Source of the DNA: Pseudomonadota bacterium
GTDB taxonomy: Bacteria > Pseudomonadota > Gammaproteobacteria > Steroidobacterales > Steroidobacteraceae
Direction of reading: 5' to 3'
NCBI GenBank assembly: GCA_021787615.1
Contig: JAJYLP010000004.1
Coordinates: forward strand, 1-64,000
Length of the DNA stretch: 64,000 nt
Positions 56,993 through 64,000 of this stretch are shown one piece after another. The translations under genes were made by a program, and so were the position numbers. The first letter of the stretch is position 1. Every line of letters begins with the position of its first letter. The notes below the pieces were generated by a model. It made no database searches, was not told the DNA's origin, and was given only the letters and a program-made list of their open reading frames with translations.

Positions 56993-57550
56993 ATGACCCT
57001 ACGATCCATCTTTCTGTCGACCCTCGTCATCGGCCTCAGCGTGGCAGCTGCCGCCGCGGCCCCCCAGCCTGCCGGCTTCTGGCACTACCCGCTGATCAAG
57101 GGCTACGGCCCCGAGCACATTTGGCCCGGGGTGGTCGTGCGACCGAAGGCCGGTGTGACCTACAAAGCCCTGTTCGATCTGACCCAGGGAAAGCCGCAGG
57201 CGGCCAAGGTCAACCCGGGTCTCGATCACATCGCGCGCACGATCAACATCTTCGCCGCCGCCGGTGTGCCCCTCAAACACATGAAGTTCGCAGTGATCAT
57301 CCACGGACCGGCCACGCCGATCGCGTTGAGCGCAGCGGCCTACCAGGCGAAGTTCGGCCACCCCAACCCCAACCTCGCGCTGATCGCCACGCTGCGCAAG
57401 GACGGCATCGATCTGTTCGTCTGCGGCAACGCGCTCGGTGACATGCACTTCACCCCGGCCGAGGTCAACCCGGACATCCACGTCGCGCTCTCGGCGCTGT
57501 CCACGGTGATCATCCTGCAGAACCGCGGTTACGCCCTGGTGCGCATGTAA
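56993..57550 (+). CDS. Exported DsrE-family sulfur-relay-like protein
   Basis: 185 residues from the ATG at 56993 (AGGA upstream). Signal peptide MTLRSIFLSTLVIGLSVAAA. The mature part has the DsrE/DsrF-like alpha/beta fold: INIFAAAGVPLKHMKFAVIIHGPATPIAL, then DLFVCGNALGD with the conserved Cys at residue 144, and LSTVIILQNRGYALVRM at the end. Cytoplasmic DsrE proteins carry persulfide on this Cys; an exported form could do so in the periplasm. First gene of a three-gene sulfur operon. Confidence 0.88.
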   Translation: MTLRSIFLSTLVIGLSVAAAAAAPQPAGFWHYPLIKGYGPEHIWPGVVVRPKAGVTYKALFDLTQGKPQAAKVNPGLDHIARTINIFAAAGVPLKHMKFAVIIHGPATPIALSAAAYQAKFGHPNPNLALIATLRKDGIDLFVCGNALGDMHFTPAEVNPDIHVALSALSTVIILQNRGYALVRM

Positions 57551-57608
57551 TTAATCCGCCCCGCGGCCGCGGCGCGGGTTCGCCGCGCCGCGGCAGAGGA
57601 GAAATCCG

Positions 57609-58646
57609 ATGAGTCCGCTGCGCATGACCTGGGTGGCGAGCTGCGCGCTCGCCGCGATCCTCTCCTGCACCGCCCGAGCCGCCGACCTGGGCAAGCCGGT
57701 GACGCCCCCGCGCTATGCCGAACGACTTTATCCGCCCTGGTCGCACGGGCAGAACAATCCGGCGCTGCGCCGGGGCCTTGAGTTCACCGTGCCCGGGGTG
57801 GACGACATGGCCGACTTTCACGGCAGCATCGATCACCCCGCGCTGGTGATTTACGTCGGCGGCAACTATTACTTCGCGATGGCGCCGCTGGTGCAGGCGT
57901 TCGAGGCCGAGCATCCGCGGCTGCGCGGGCGGATCTTCTACGTGACCATTCCGCCCGGGCTTTTGATCAAGGCAATGGCGCTCGGCGGCACGTTCACCTC
58001 GGGCAACCTCACCTTCACGGCCGCGCCCGACGTGTATGCGGCGGGTCTGGAGAAGGTGCGAGCCCAGATCGCCGCCGGTCGGCTCGTGCCGCCCGCGGTG
58101 CCCTACACCACCAACAACCTGACCATCATGGTGCCAGCCGGCAATCCCGCGCACATCCGCGGGCTCCCCGACCTCGGCAAGCCCGGCGTGCGCCTGGCGA
58201 TGCCCAACCCCGCCTGGGAGGGCGTCGCGCGGCAGATCGAGCTGGCCCTGACCAAGGCGGGCGGCCCGGCGCTGGCGCACACGGTCTACGTCGCCAAGGT
58301 CGCCGACGGACAGACGATCCTGACGCATATCCACCATCGCCAGACGCCGCTGTTCCTGATGCAGGGCCTGGCCGATGCCGGCGTCACCTGGAAGTCGGAG
58401 GCGATCTTCCAGGAGCAGGTCGGGCACCCCATCAGCCACGTCGACATTCCCGCGTCCGAAAACGTCACGGCCATCTACGCGGCCGCCGTGGTGCGCGGCG
58501 CGCGCCACCCGCGGGCTGCCCGCGCCTGGATCACGTTCCTGCGCTCACCCGCGGCGCAGCGCATCTTCGCCCGTTACGGCTTCAAGCCCATCGCCGGCGG
58601 GGACAAGGCCCATCGAGGCGGCGCACGCGCCTCGGGCCGCCGTTAA
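57609..58646 (+). CDS. Periplasmic substrate-binding protein (oxyanion-type), orphan
   Basis: 345 residues with GAGGAG before the ATG and a signal peptide ending near CTARA. After an extra ~50-residue N-terminal segment (WSHGQNNPALRRGLEF) the type II periplasmic-binding fold begins: ALVIYVGGNYYFAMAPLVQAFEAEHP, then YTTNNLTIMVPAGNPAHIRGLPDLGKPG and a C-terminal ITFLRSPAAQRIFARYGFKPI, as in ModA/molybdate- and sulfate-type binding proteins. No permease or ATPase accompanies it, so uptake through its own ABC system is doubtful. Between dsrE-like and doxDA genes; the ligand may be a sulfur oxyanion (inference). Confidence 0.8.
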   Translation: MSPLRMTWVASCALAAILSCTARAADLGKPVTPPRYAERLYPPWSHGQNNPALRRGLEFTVPGVDDMADFHGSIDHPALVIYVGGNYYFAMAPLVQAFEAEHPRLRGRIFYVTIPPGLLIKAMALGGTFTSGNLTFTAAPDVYAAGLEKVRAQIAAGRLVPPAVPYTTNNLTIMVPAGNPAHIRGLPDLGKPGVRLAMPNPAWEGVARQIELALTKAGGPALAHTVYVAKVADGQTILTHIHHRQTPLFLMQGLADAGVTWKSEAIFQEQVGHPISHVDIPASENVTAIYAAAVVRGARHPRAARAWITFLRSPAAQRIFARYGFKPIAGGDKAHRGGARASGRR

Positions 58647-58664
58647 CCTCGTGCGGAGAACACC

Positions 58665-59744
58665 ATGAACTCATCCCCACTCGCACTCGGGCGCGAACCG
58701 GCCGCAGAGGCGGCCCGCACCTCGCGTCAGCTGGCGCTGGCGCTGCTCGCGGTGCGCTTCGTGCAGGGCTGGATCTACTGGGGCGGCGGCAGCCGCCGCT
58801 TCATCTACGCCCCCGCGAAGCTCGATCCCCATGCGCACAGCTGGATGGCCAATAAATTCCAGACGGCCATGCCCGGGGCGATCCTCGGCATGGGGCATGT
58901 CGTCGACTACCTGCTGCACCACTTCACCCTGCTCTACGCCGGGGTGATCGTGTTCAGCGCCGTGGAGCTGATCTTCGGGCTGTTCCTGCTCGCCGGCTTC
59001 ATGACGCGTCTCTCGGCGCTGGTGACGATCGGCCTCAGCTTCGTGCTGATGCTGCTGTTCGGCTGGCAGGGCGCCACGTGCATCGACGAGTGGACCATGG
59101 CCTCGGCCAATTTCGGCATGGGCGTTGCGCTGTGGCTGGCCGGCGCCGGAGCCCTCTCGCTCGACGCCTGGCTGCTCAGGCGCCATCCGCGGCTCGCCAG
59201 CACGAGGTGGTTCCAGTGGTTCGGCAGCGCCCCGTGGGAGGCCGCCCGGCTGCGCAAGTGGAGCCTGATCAGCGCTGTGGCGACCGTGCTCTTCGTTGTG
59301 CTCTCGTATAACTACTACCGCGGCTCGGTGCTGACGCCGTACCACGGCGGTCCGGTGAGCCCGGTCGCGCACCACATCAGCCTCTCGGCCGGCCGTTTGA
59401 ACGCCGACGGCAGCGTGCGCTTCACCGCCTATCTGGATGCGGGTACACCCGCGGCGCCGGCCAACGTGGTCCGCGCGGATCTGCTTGGGCCCGGGGATGC
59501 TCCGGTTGAGCACTGGGACGGCGCAGCGCTCGCGGCACTGCCGCCGAGCGCGTTCGTCAATGAGTATGCCTACAACCAGTTCGGACCCGGCTATGCGGGC
59601 ATCACCGCGAAAGTCGGGGCGCGCTCGACCATCACGCTACCGCCCGCGCAGCCCGGCCTGCAGCTGCCGGCCGGCCGCTATCGGCTGGTGCTGCACTCCG
59701 TGAACGGACGTCCGTTCGCGCTTGCGCTCGCGTTAGGTGACTGA
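58665..59744 (+). CDS. doxDA: DoxD-DoxA fusion (thiosulfate:quinone oxidoreductase type)
   Basis: 359 residues, GGAG before the ATG. Residues about 20-180 form a four-helix DoxD membrane domain: LLAVRFVQGWIYWGGGSRRF, FSAVELIFGLFLLAGFMTRLSAL and GWQGATCIDEWTMA with family-typical residues. A fifth helix (about 200-217) leads to a periplasmic beta domain (about 220-355) like DoxA: HISLSAGRLNADGSVRFTAYLD, FVNEYAYNQFGPGYAGITAKV. In Acidianus the two are separate subunits oxidising thiosulfate to tetrathionate with quinone as acceptor. Last gene of the sulfur operon. Confidence 0.85.
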   Translation: MNSSPLALGREPAAEAARTSRQLALALLAVRFVQGWIYWGGGSRRFIYAPAKLDPHAHSWMANKFQTAMPGAILGMGHVVDYLLHHFTLLYAGVIVFSAVELIFGLFLLAGFMTRLSALVTIGLSFVLMLLFGWQGATCIDEWTMASANFGMGVALWLAGAGALSLDAWLLRRHPRLASTRWFQWFGSAPWEAARLRKWSLISAVATVLFVVLSYNYYRGSVLTPYHGGPVSPVAHHISLSAGRLNADGSVRFTAYLDAGTPAAPANVVRADLLGPGDAPVEHWDGAALAALPPSAFVNEYAYNQFGPGYAGITAKVGARSTITLPPAQPGLQLPAGRYRLVLHSVNGRPFALALALGD

Positions 59745-59777
59745 GGCGGGGGATCCCAGCCGGGCTCTTTCAGCGGC

Positions 59778-60518
59778 TCAGAACCGCACCGCCACTGCGA
59801 GATTCACCACCGGATACCAGTCGAGCACGTCGAGCTTGTGCTGCAGATTCCGCCGCTCGACGAGCAAATCGCTCTGCGCCGTCGCACACAGGGGGCTGCC
59901 CGGCGGCGCGGCCGAGCCGCATTGCGCATTGAGCGTCACCTGCGGCGCGCCGCCGTAAATCGCGCCGACGTCGAGGAGGAAATGCACGCGGCCGCTGCCG
60001 CCTGTCGGGTTGCCCCAGCCGAAGCCCAGGTAGGGCCCGACCGGATGGGCGAACTTCGCCTGCCCCGTGAGTGAGCCGATCTGCTGCGTGGTGTAGGGGT
60101 CGCCGTTGAGCGTGTAGGTGCCCTGCGTCGGCTGCCCGAGCACATCGAGCTTGGTGGCGTCATCGGCCACGCCGGCGGTGAGGTGAAAGACGCCTTTGAA
60201 GGGATACCAGTCGAGCAGCGCCGTGGCGATGCCGAGCTTGAGCTTGCCGCGGTAGTCGACATCGCTCGTGTTGACGGCATGATGCAGATCGAAGGCGCTG
60301 TATCCGACGCGCATGCCCCACTGGCGTGAGAAGCCGAAACCCAGGCTCAGGCCGACCCCGGGCGTGCCCGCCCCCAAGGCCATGGCGAAGCGGGGCGCCG
60401 CCGCGCTGTTGCGCGGCAGCCCGGTGAAAGCGATACCGACCAGGACGAGTGCAATGCCTGCGGACCGGCGGCGCGCTGCGCACGGCCGGGCATTCCGCAA
60501 GCTGATAGGGCGAGACAC
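59778..60518 (-). CDS. Outer-membrane beta-barrel protein of unknown function
   Basis: 246 residues from the GTG at 60518, chosen because GGGAGGTC lies just upstream. The signal peptide is Arg-rich with IALVLVGIAFTG as core. The mature part has alternating strands such as VGLSLGFGFSRQWGMRVGYSAFDLHHA and ends LAVAVRF with the terminal Phe of outer-membrane proteins. YLGFGWGN and WYPFKGVFHLTAGV resemble small porin-like barrels found in proteobacterial genomes. No function can be assigned. It converges with doxDA. Confidence 0.75.
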   Translation of the reverse strand: MSRPISLRNARPCAARRRSAGIALVLVGIAFTGLPRNSAAAPRFAMALGAGTPGVGLSLGFGFSRQWGMRVGYSAFDLHHAVNTSDVDYRGKLKLGIATALLDWYPFKGVFHLTAGVADDATKLDVLGQPTQGTYTLNGDPYTTQQIGSLTGQAKFAHPVGPYLGFGWGNPTGGSGRVHFLLDVGAIYGGAPQVTLNAQCGSAAPPGSPLCATAQSDLLVERRNLQHKLDVLDWYPVVNLAVAVRF

Positions 60519-60677
60519 GTTGACCTCCCGAGGAGGCGGGCGGCCTCCGGACCCGGCGGGCGCCACGGCGCGTAGCAGGCGTTTTCAGGCGACGCCACAA
60601 TAGCGAAACCCGCCACGGGAGGACCGAGAAGCGCATCACGCCCGGCACGCCACACCGCGGCGGCACGGCCGCGGCGC

Positions 60678-61421
60678 TCAGGACCCGCCGCGCCCCCCGG
60701 CGCGCCGCCGCCTGCGCTGCACGGCGGTGAGAAAGCCGCGCAGGATATTGACCTCGTTGCGATCCAGCTCGGCGCGCTGCAGGAAGCGGCGGATGCGCCC
60801 CATGAGGTGCGTGCCGCTCTGAGTGCGATCACGGAAATCGACCTCCTCGAGAACCTGCGCGAAGTGCTCGTACAGCCGCGCGAGCTCCGCCGGATCGGCG
60901 AGCGGCCCGGCCGCCGGGGCCGGCTCGACCGACACGCCGCCGGCGCGAAAGAGCTCGTACGCGACGATCTGCACCGCCATGGCGAGATTGAGCGAGGGGT
61001 ACGTCCCGCTCGCCGGGATGCGCACCAGCAGGTGCGCCGCCTCGAGCTGCTCGTTGGTCAGGCCGGCGCGCTCGGAACCGAACAGGACCGCGACCGGACC
61101 GCGGACCGTCTCACTCAGCAGGCGCCCGGCCGCCTCGCGCACATCGGCCACGCGGAAATACTGATCTCGCTCGCGCGAGGTGGTGGCCGCGACAAAACCG
61201 CAGCCCGCCAGCGCCTCGGGCAGGGTCTCGACCACGCTCGCGCGCGCGAGCACGTCGTCCGCCCCCGAGGCGCGCGCGGCGGCCTCGGGGTGCGGAAACT
61301 GGCGCGGGCTCACCAGCACGAGCTGCTCGAGGCCCATGTTCTTCATGGCGCGCGCCACCGCCCCGATGTTCCCGGGGTGCGACGTCTCGACCAATACGAT
61401 GCGGATTTGCTCTTTGTCCAT
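60678..61421 (-). CDS. trmJ: tRNA (cytidine/uridine-32-2'-O)-methyltransferase
   Basis: 247 residues. SPOUT-family knot: IVLVETSHPGNIGAVARAMKNMG at the start, GPVAVLFGSERAGLTNEQL and PSLNLAMAVQIVAYEL. The helical C-terminal extension (LARLYEHFAQVLEEVDF, FLQRAELDRNEVNILRGFL) distinguishes TrmJ from other SPOUT enzymes. It methylates ribose 32 of several tRNAs. It lies 29 bp after the permease gene, with suhB and secF further upstream. Confidence 0.95.
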   Translation of the reverse strand: MDKEQIRIVLVETSHPGNIGAVARAMKNMGLEQLVLVSPRQFPHPEAAARASGADDVLARASVVETLPEALAGCGFVAATTSRERDQYFRVADVREAAGRLLSETVRGPVAVLFGSERAGLTNEQLEAAHLLVRIPASGTYPSLNLAMAVQIVAYELFRAGGVSVEPAPAAGPLADPAELARLYEHFAQVLEEVDFRDRTQSGTHLMGRIRRFLQRAELDRNEVNILRGFLTAVQRRRRRAGGRGGS

Positions 61422-61450
61422 CGCCCTCAGTGGGTCTTAGCCTCGCCGGC

Positions 61451-62929
61451 TCAACCGGCCGGCTCGGCGACCCGGCGGCGCAGCTCGCTGTGGCGATACC
61501 CGTAAAAGGCATACACCACGGCGCCGATCACGGTCCACACGACCAGGCGCACCCACGTGCTGCCGGGCAGCTTGTAGACCATGAAGCCGCACACCCCCGC
61601 GCCGAGGAGGCAGGTGACCCAGGGCGCCGGCACTTTGAAGGGGCGCTCCAGATCCGGCCGGGTATAGCGCAGCACGAGCACGCCGATGCACACCGTGATG
61701 AAAGCCATCAGTGTGCCGATCGAGACCAGCTCGCCGAGCAGATCGACTGGGAACAGCCCGCCGATCGCAGCGGCGCAGACGCCGGTGACGACCGTGCCGG
61801 TCGACGGAGTGCTGAATTTCGCATGAATACGGCCGAATACCGGCGGCAACAGGCCATCCTGGGCCATGGAGTAGAAGATGCGCGCCTGCGCAATGGTCAT
61901 CACCAGCATCACCGAGGTCATGCCGAAGATGGCGCCAAGGTCGATCGGCAGCGAGAACCAGTGCAGCTGCGGGTACGCATCGAGCGCGAGCGCGAGCGGC
62001 GCTGCGACATTGAGCTTCTTGTAGCTCACCATGCCGGTGAGCACCGCCGAGACCGCCACGTAGAGCAGCGTGCAGACAATCAGGCTCGAGAGAATGGCGA
62101 TCGGCATGTCGCGCTGCGGGTGCTTCGCCTCCTGCGCGGTGGTGGAAATCGCATCAAACCCGATGTAGGCGAAGAATATGACCCCCGAGGCGGTGAACAC
62201 CCCGCTCCAGCCGTACTGGCCCGGCCGCCCGGTCGGCGCCGGAATGAACGGATGCCAGTTGGCGTGCTGGATGAAGCCCATGCCGAGCACGATGAACAGC
62301 ACCACCACGGCCACCTTCAGGGTGACGATGACGGTGTTGAACTCGGAGGATTGCTTGATGCCGATATAACACACCGTAGCGAGCGCCGCGACGATCAGCA
62401 CGGCCGGCACGTTGAGAATGGCGCCGGAGGTCATGACGGAGAAGCTGCCGGGCGTGGCCTGCATGAACGGCGCGTGCGAGAAGGCGTACGGGAGGTGCAA
62501 GCCGAATTCCCCGAGCAGGCGCAATACGTACCCGGACCAGCCGACGGACACCGTCGCCACCGCGAACAGGTACTCGAGCACCAAGTTCCAGCCGATGAAC
62601 CACGCGACGGCCTCCCCGAGGGTCGCGTAGGTGTACGAATAGGCGCTGCCCGACACCGGGATCATCGCCGCGAACTCCGCGTAGCACAGGCCCGCGAACG
62701 CGCAGCCGACCGCGGCGATGATGAACGAGAGCACGAGGGCGGGGCCGGCGTACTGCGCGGCCGCGACGCCGGTCAGAACGAAAATGCCGGTACCGATGAT
62801 CCCCCCGATACCGAGCATGGTGAGCGCCGTTGCCGAGAGCGTGCGCTTGAGCGAGTGACCCGCGGCATCCGAGGCTTCCGCCGACTCGATTTCGGCGACC
62901 GTCTTTGTCGCAAAAAGCTGCCTTATCAT
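61451..62929 (-). CDS. Amino-acid permease (APC superfamily, CAT-like)
   Basis: 492 residues from the ATG at 62929. About 12 membrane helices. LSATALTMLGIGGIIGTGIFVLTG is the unwound first helix that binds the substrate carboxylate; ELARE-like residues, SYTYATLGEAVAWFIGWNLVLEYL and FFAYIGFDAISTTAQEAKHPQRD are typical of cationic-amino-acid-type APC transporters. The N-terminus is charged and cytoplasmic. Substrate unproven. It sits between suhB and trmJ on the same strand. Confidence 0.92.
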   Translation of the reverse strand: MIRQLFATKTVAEIESAEASDAAGHSLKRTLSATALTMLGIGGIIGTGIFVLTGVAAAQYAGPALVLSFIIAAVGCAFAGLCYAEFAAMIPVSGSAYSYTYATLGEAVAWFIGWNLVLEYLFAVATVSVGWSGYVLRLLGEFGLHLPYAFSHAPFMQATPGSFSVMTSGAILNVPAVLIVAALATVCYIGIKQSSEFNTVIVTLKVAVVVLFIVLGMGFIQHANWHPFIPAPTGRPGQYGWSGVFTASGVIFFAYIGFDAISTTAQEAKHPQRDMPIAILSSLIVCTLLYVAVSAVLTGMVSYKKLNVAAPLALALDAYPQLHWFSLPIDLGAIFGMTSVMLVMTIAQARIFYSMAQDGLLPPVFGRIHAKFSTPSTGTVVTGVCAAAIGGLFPVDLLGELVSIGTLMAFITVCIGVLVLRYTRPDLERPFKVPAPWVTCLLGAGVCGFMVYKLPGSTWVRLVVWTVIGAVVYAFYGYRHSELRRRVAEPAG

Positions 62930-62991
62930 GCCGGGACTGTACACAAGGCAATCCCGGATTGCGAGGCAGCCCGCCGGGCACGGCGGGCAAC

Positions 62992-63798
62992 TCAGCGCGC
63001 GCGCAACTCCGCCGGCACGAACGGCGCAAACAGCTCGAGCAGCGCCGCGTACACCTTGGGCGTGCCAGCGAGGACGTGTCCGCCCTGAAGGTACTCCTCG
63101 CCGGCGAGCGTGCCGATGTGCCCGCCGGACTCCCGCACCAGCAGCGTGCCGGCCGCCGTGTCCCACGGGGAGAGCCCGAGCTCCCAGAACCCGTCGATGC
63201 GCCCGGCCGCGACATAGGCCAGATCGAGCGCCGCGGCGCCCGGGCGGCGGATGCCCGCGGTGTTCTGCGTGGCTGCCTTGAGCATGGCGAAGTACGCATC
63301 CAGGTAGCGGTCGTTGGCGCGGAACGGGAAGCCCGTGCCGATGAGCGCGCCCTCGAGCGTGCGCTGCTTGCTCACCCGGATGCGGCGGTTGTCGAGGTGC
63401 GCGCCGCCGCCGCGCGAGGCGGTGAACAGCTCCTGACGCATCGGGTCGTAGACCACGGCGTGCTCGAGGCGCCCCTTGTGCTCGCACGCGATCGACACGG
63501 CAAACACCGGAAAGCCGTGCAGAAAGTTGGTCGTACCGTCGAGCGGATCGATGATCCAGCGGGTGTCGTGCTCGCCCTGCGCGCCGCCCTCCTCGGCGAG
63601 GATGGCGTGATCCGGATAGTGCTTGTGGATGATCTCGACGATCTGCGCCTCGGCGGCCCGGTCTACCTCGGTGACGAAGTCGTTGCGGCCCTTCGCGGTG
63701 ACCGTGAGGGACTCGAGGTTGTTCAGGCTGCGCACGATCACCTCGCCGGCGCGGCGCGCGGCGCGGACCGCGATGTTAAGCAGCGGGTGAGCGGGCAA
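62992..63798 (-). CDS. suhB: Inositol-1-monophosphatase / SuhB
   Basis: 268 residues. Metal-binding motifs: ILAEEGG, DPLDGTTNFLHGFPVFAVSIA and, at the end, LSPWDTAAGTLLVRESGG. SuhB hydrolyses inositol monophosphates and in gammaproteobacteria also acts in rRNA antitermination. It starts 10 bp after the end of secF, a common arrangement in gammaproteobacteria. Confidence 0.96.
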   Translation of the reverse strand: MPAHPLLNIAVRAARRAGEVIVRSLNNLESLTVTAKGRNDFVTEVDRAAEAQIVEIIHKHYPDHAILAEEGGAQGEHDTRWIIDPLDGTTNFLHGFPVFAVSIACEHKGRLEHAVVYDPMRQELFTASRGGGAHLDNRRIRVSKQRTLEGALIGTGFPFRANDRYLDAYFAMLKAATQNTAGIRRPGAAALDLAYVAAGRIDGFWELGLSPWDTAAGTLLVRESGGHIGTLAGEEYLQGGHVLAGTPKVYAALLELFAPFVPAELRAR

Positions 63799-63808
63799 CG
63801 CGCCGTCC

Positions 63809-64000
63809 TCAGGGCAAAGAGTCGACCGCCGCCTTGCGCGCGGACGGGAAGATGTGCTCGGCCGTGAGGCCGCACTCGAGCGCGATCGCGCTGGAGATGT
63901 AGATCGAGGAGTAGGTGCCGGCGAGGATGCCGATCAGCAGCGCCGCCGAGAAGCCGCGCAGCACCGGCCCGCCGAGCACCAGCAGCGCCACCACCACGAT
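63809..64000 (-). CDS. secF: SecF protein-export membrane subunit, C-terminal part (cut by window edge)
   Basis: Only the last 63 residues are in the window. VVALLVLGGPVLRGFSAALLIGILAGTYSSIYISSAIALE is the conserved final two membrane helices of SecF. SecF with SecD drives late steps of protein translocation using proton motive force. The gene extends past base 64000. Confidence 0.92.
   Translation of the reverse strand: MVVVALLVLGGPVLRGFSAALLIGILAGTYSSIYISSAIALECGLTAEHIFPSARKAAVDSLP

Overview
The window is GC-rich, dense chromosomal DNA of a gammaproteobacterium. The lineage signal comes from gene content and order: der-bamB-yfgM-hisS-rodZ-pilW-rlmN-ndk, the single-chain 1298-residue PurL, DUF1820, guaB-guaA, and secF/suhB/trmJ. 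The flagellin glycosylation genes, the TonB receptor and the DoxD/DoxA-type protein would suit a free-living Steroidobacter/Nevskia/Xanthomonad-like organism, but the genus cannot be settled from the sequence.

Layout. 1-8.7 kb: end of a flagellar cluster (fliC 3' end, fliD, fliS), followed on the same strand by an OGT/SPINDLY-type TPR glycosyltransferase, an unknown 299-residue protein, a WbsX/GH99-like protein and a sulfotransferase. This looks like a surface-glycan or flagellin-modification set. 9.1-14.8 kb: purL with DUF1820, then an orphan FHA protein related to type VI secretion TagH. 14.8-18.9 kb: sucrose/fructan operon (ROK fructokinase, sugar porter, GH32 hydrolase). 19-24.1 kb: two adjacent GGDEF-EAL proteins, one with a decayed GGDEF motif. 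24.4-31.1 kb: TonB receptor, DedA-PAP2-LssY fusion, universal stress protein and an unknown exported protein. 31.2-37.8 kb: tRNA-Ser(CGA), mltF, tadA, xseA, guaB, guaA.

37.8-45.4 kb is an accessory stretch: a decayed CocE-type hydrolase, small membrane proteins, a HAD phosphatase, a hipBA-like toxin-antitoxin pair, and an ArsR regulator next to two frameshifted SRPBCC genes, followed by tag. 45.7-54.8 kb returns to core genes: gcdH, and the der-to-ndk block.

54.9-59.7 kb is the most unusual part. A cysteine desulfurase carrying a truncated IscU-like tail (followed by an ErpA/IscA-type protein) is divergent from a sulfur operon: an exported DsrE-like protein, an orphan periplasmic binding protein, and a DoxD-DoxA fusion (thiosulfate:quinone oxidoreductase type). 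The two transcription units share a very AT-rich spacer built around a nested palindrome. 59.8-64 kb holds a beta-barrel protein, trmJ, an amino-acid permease, suhB and the 3' end of secF.

No insertion sequence, CRISPR array, rRNA gene or prophage was seen. Gene decay is confined to 38-44.3 kb.
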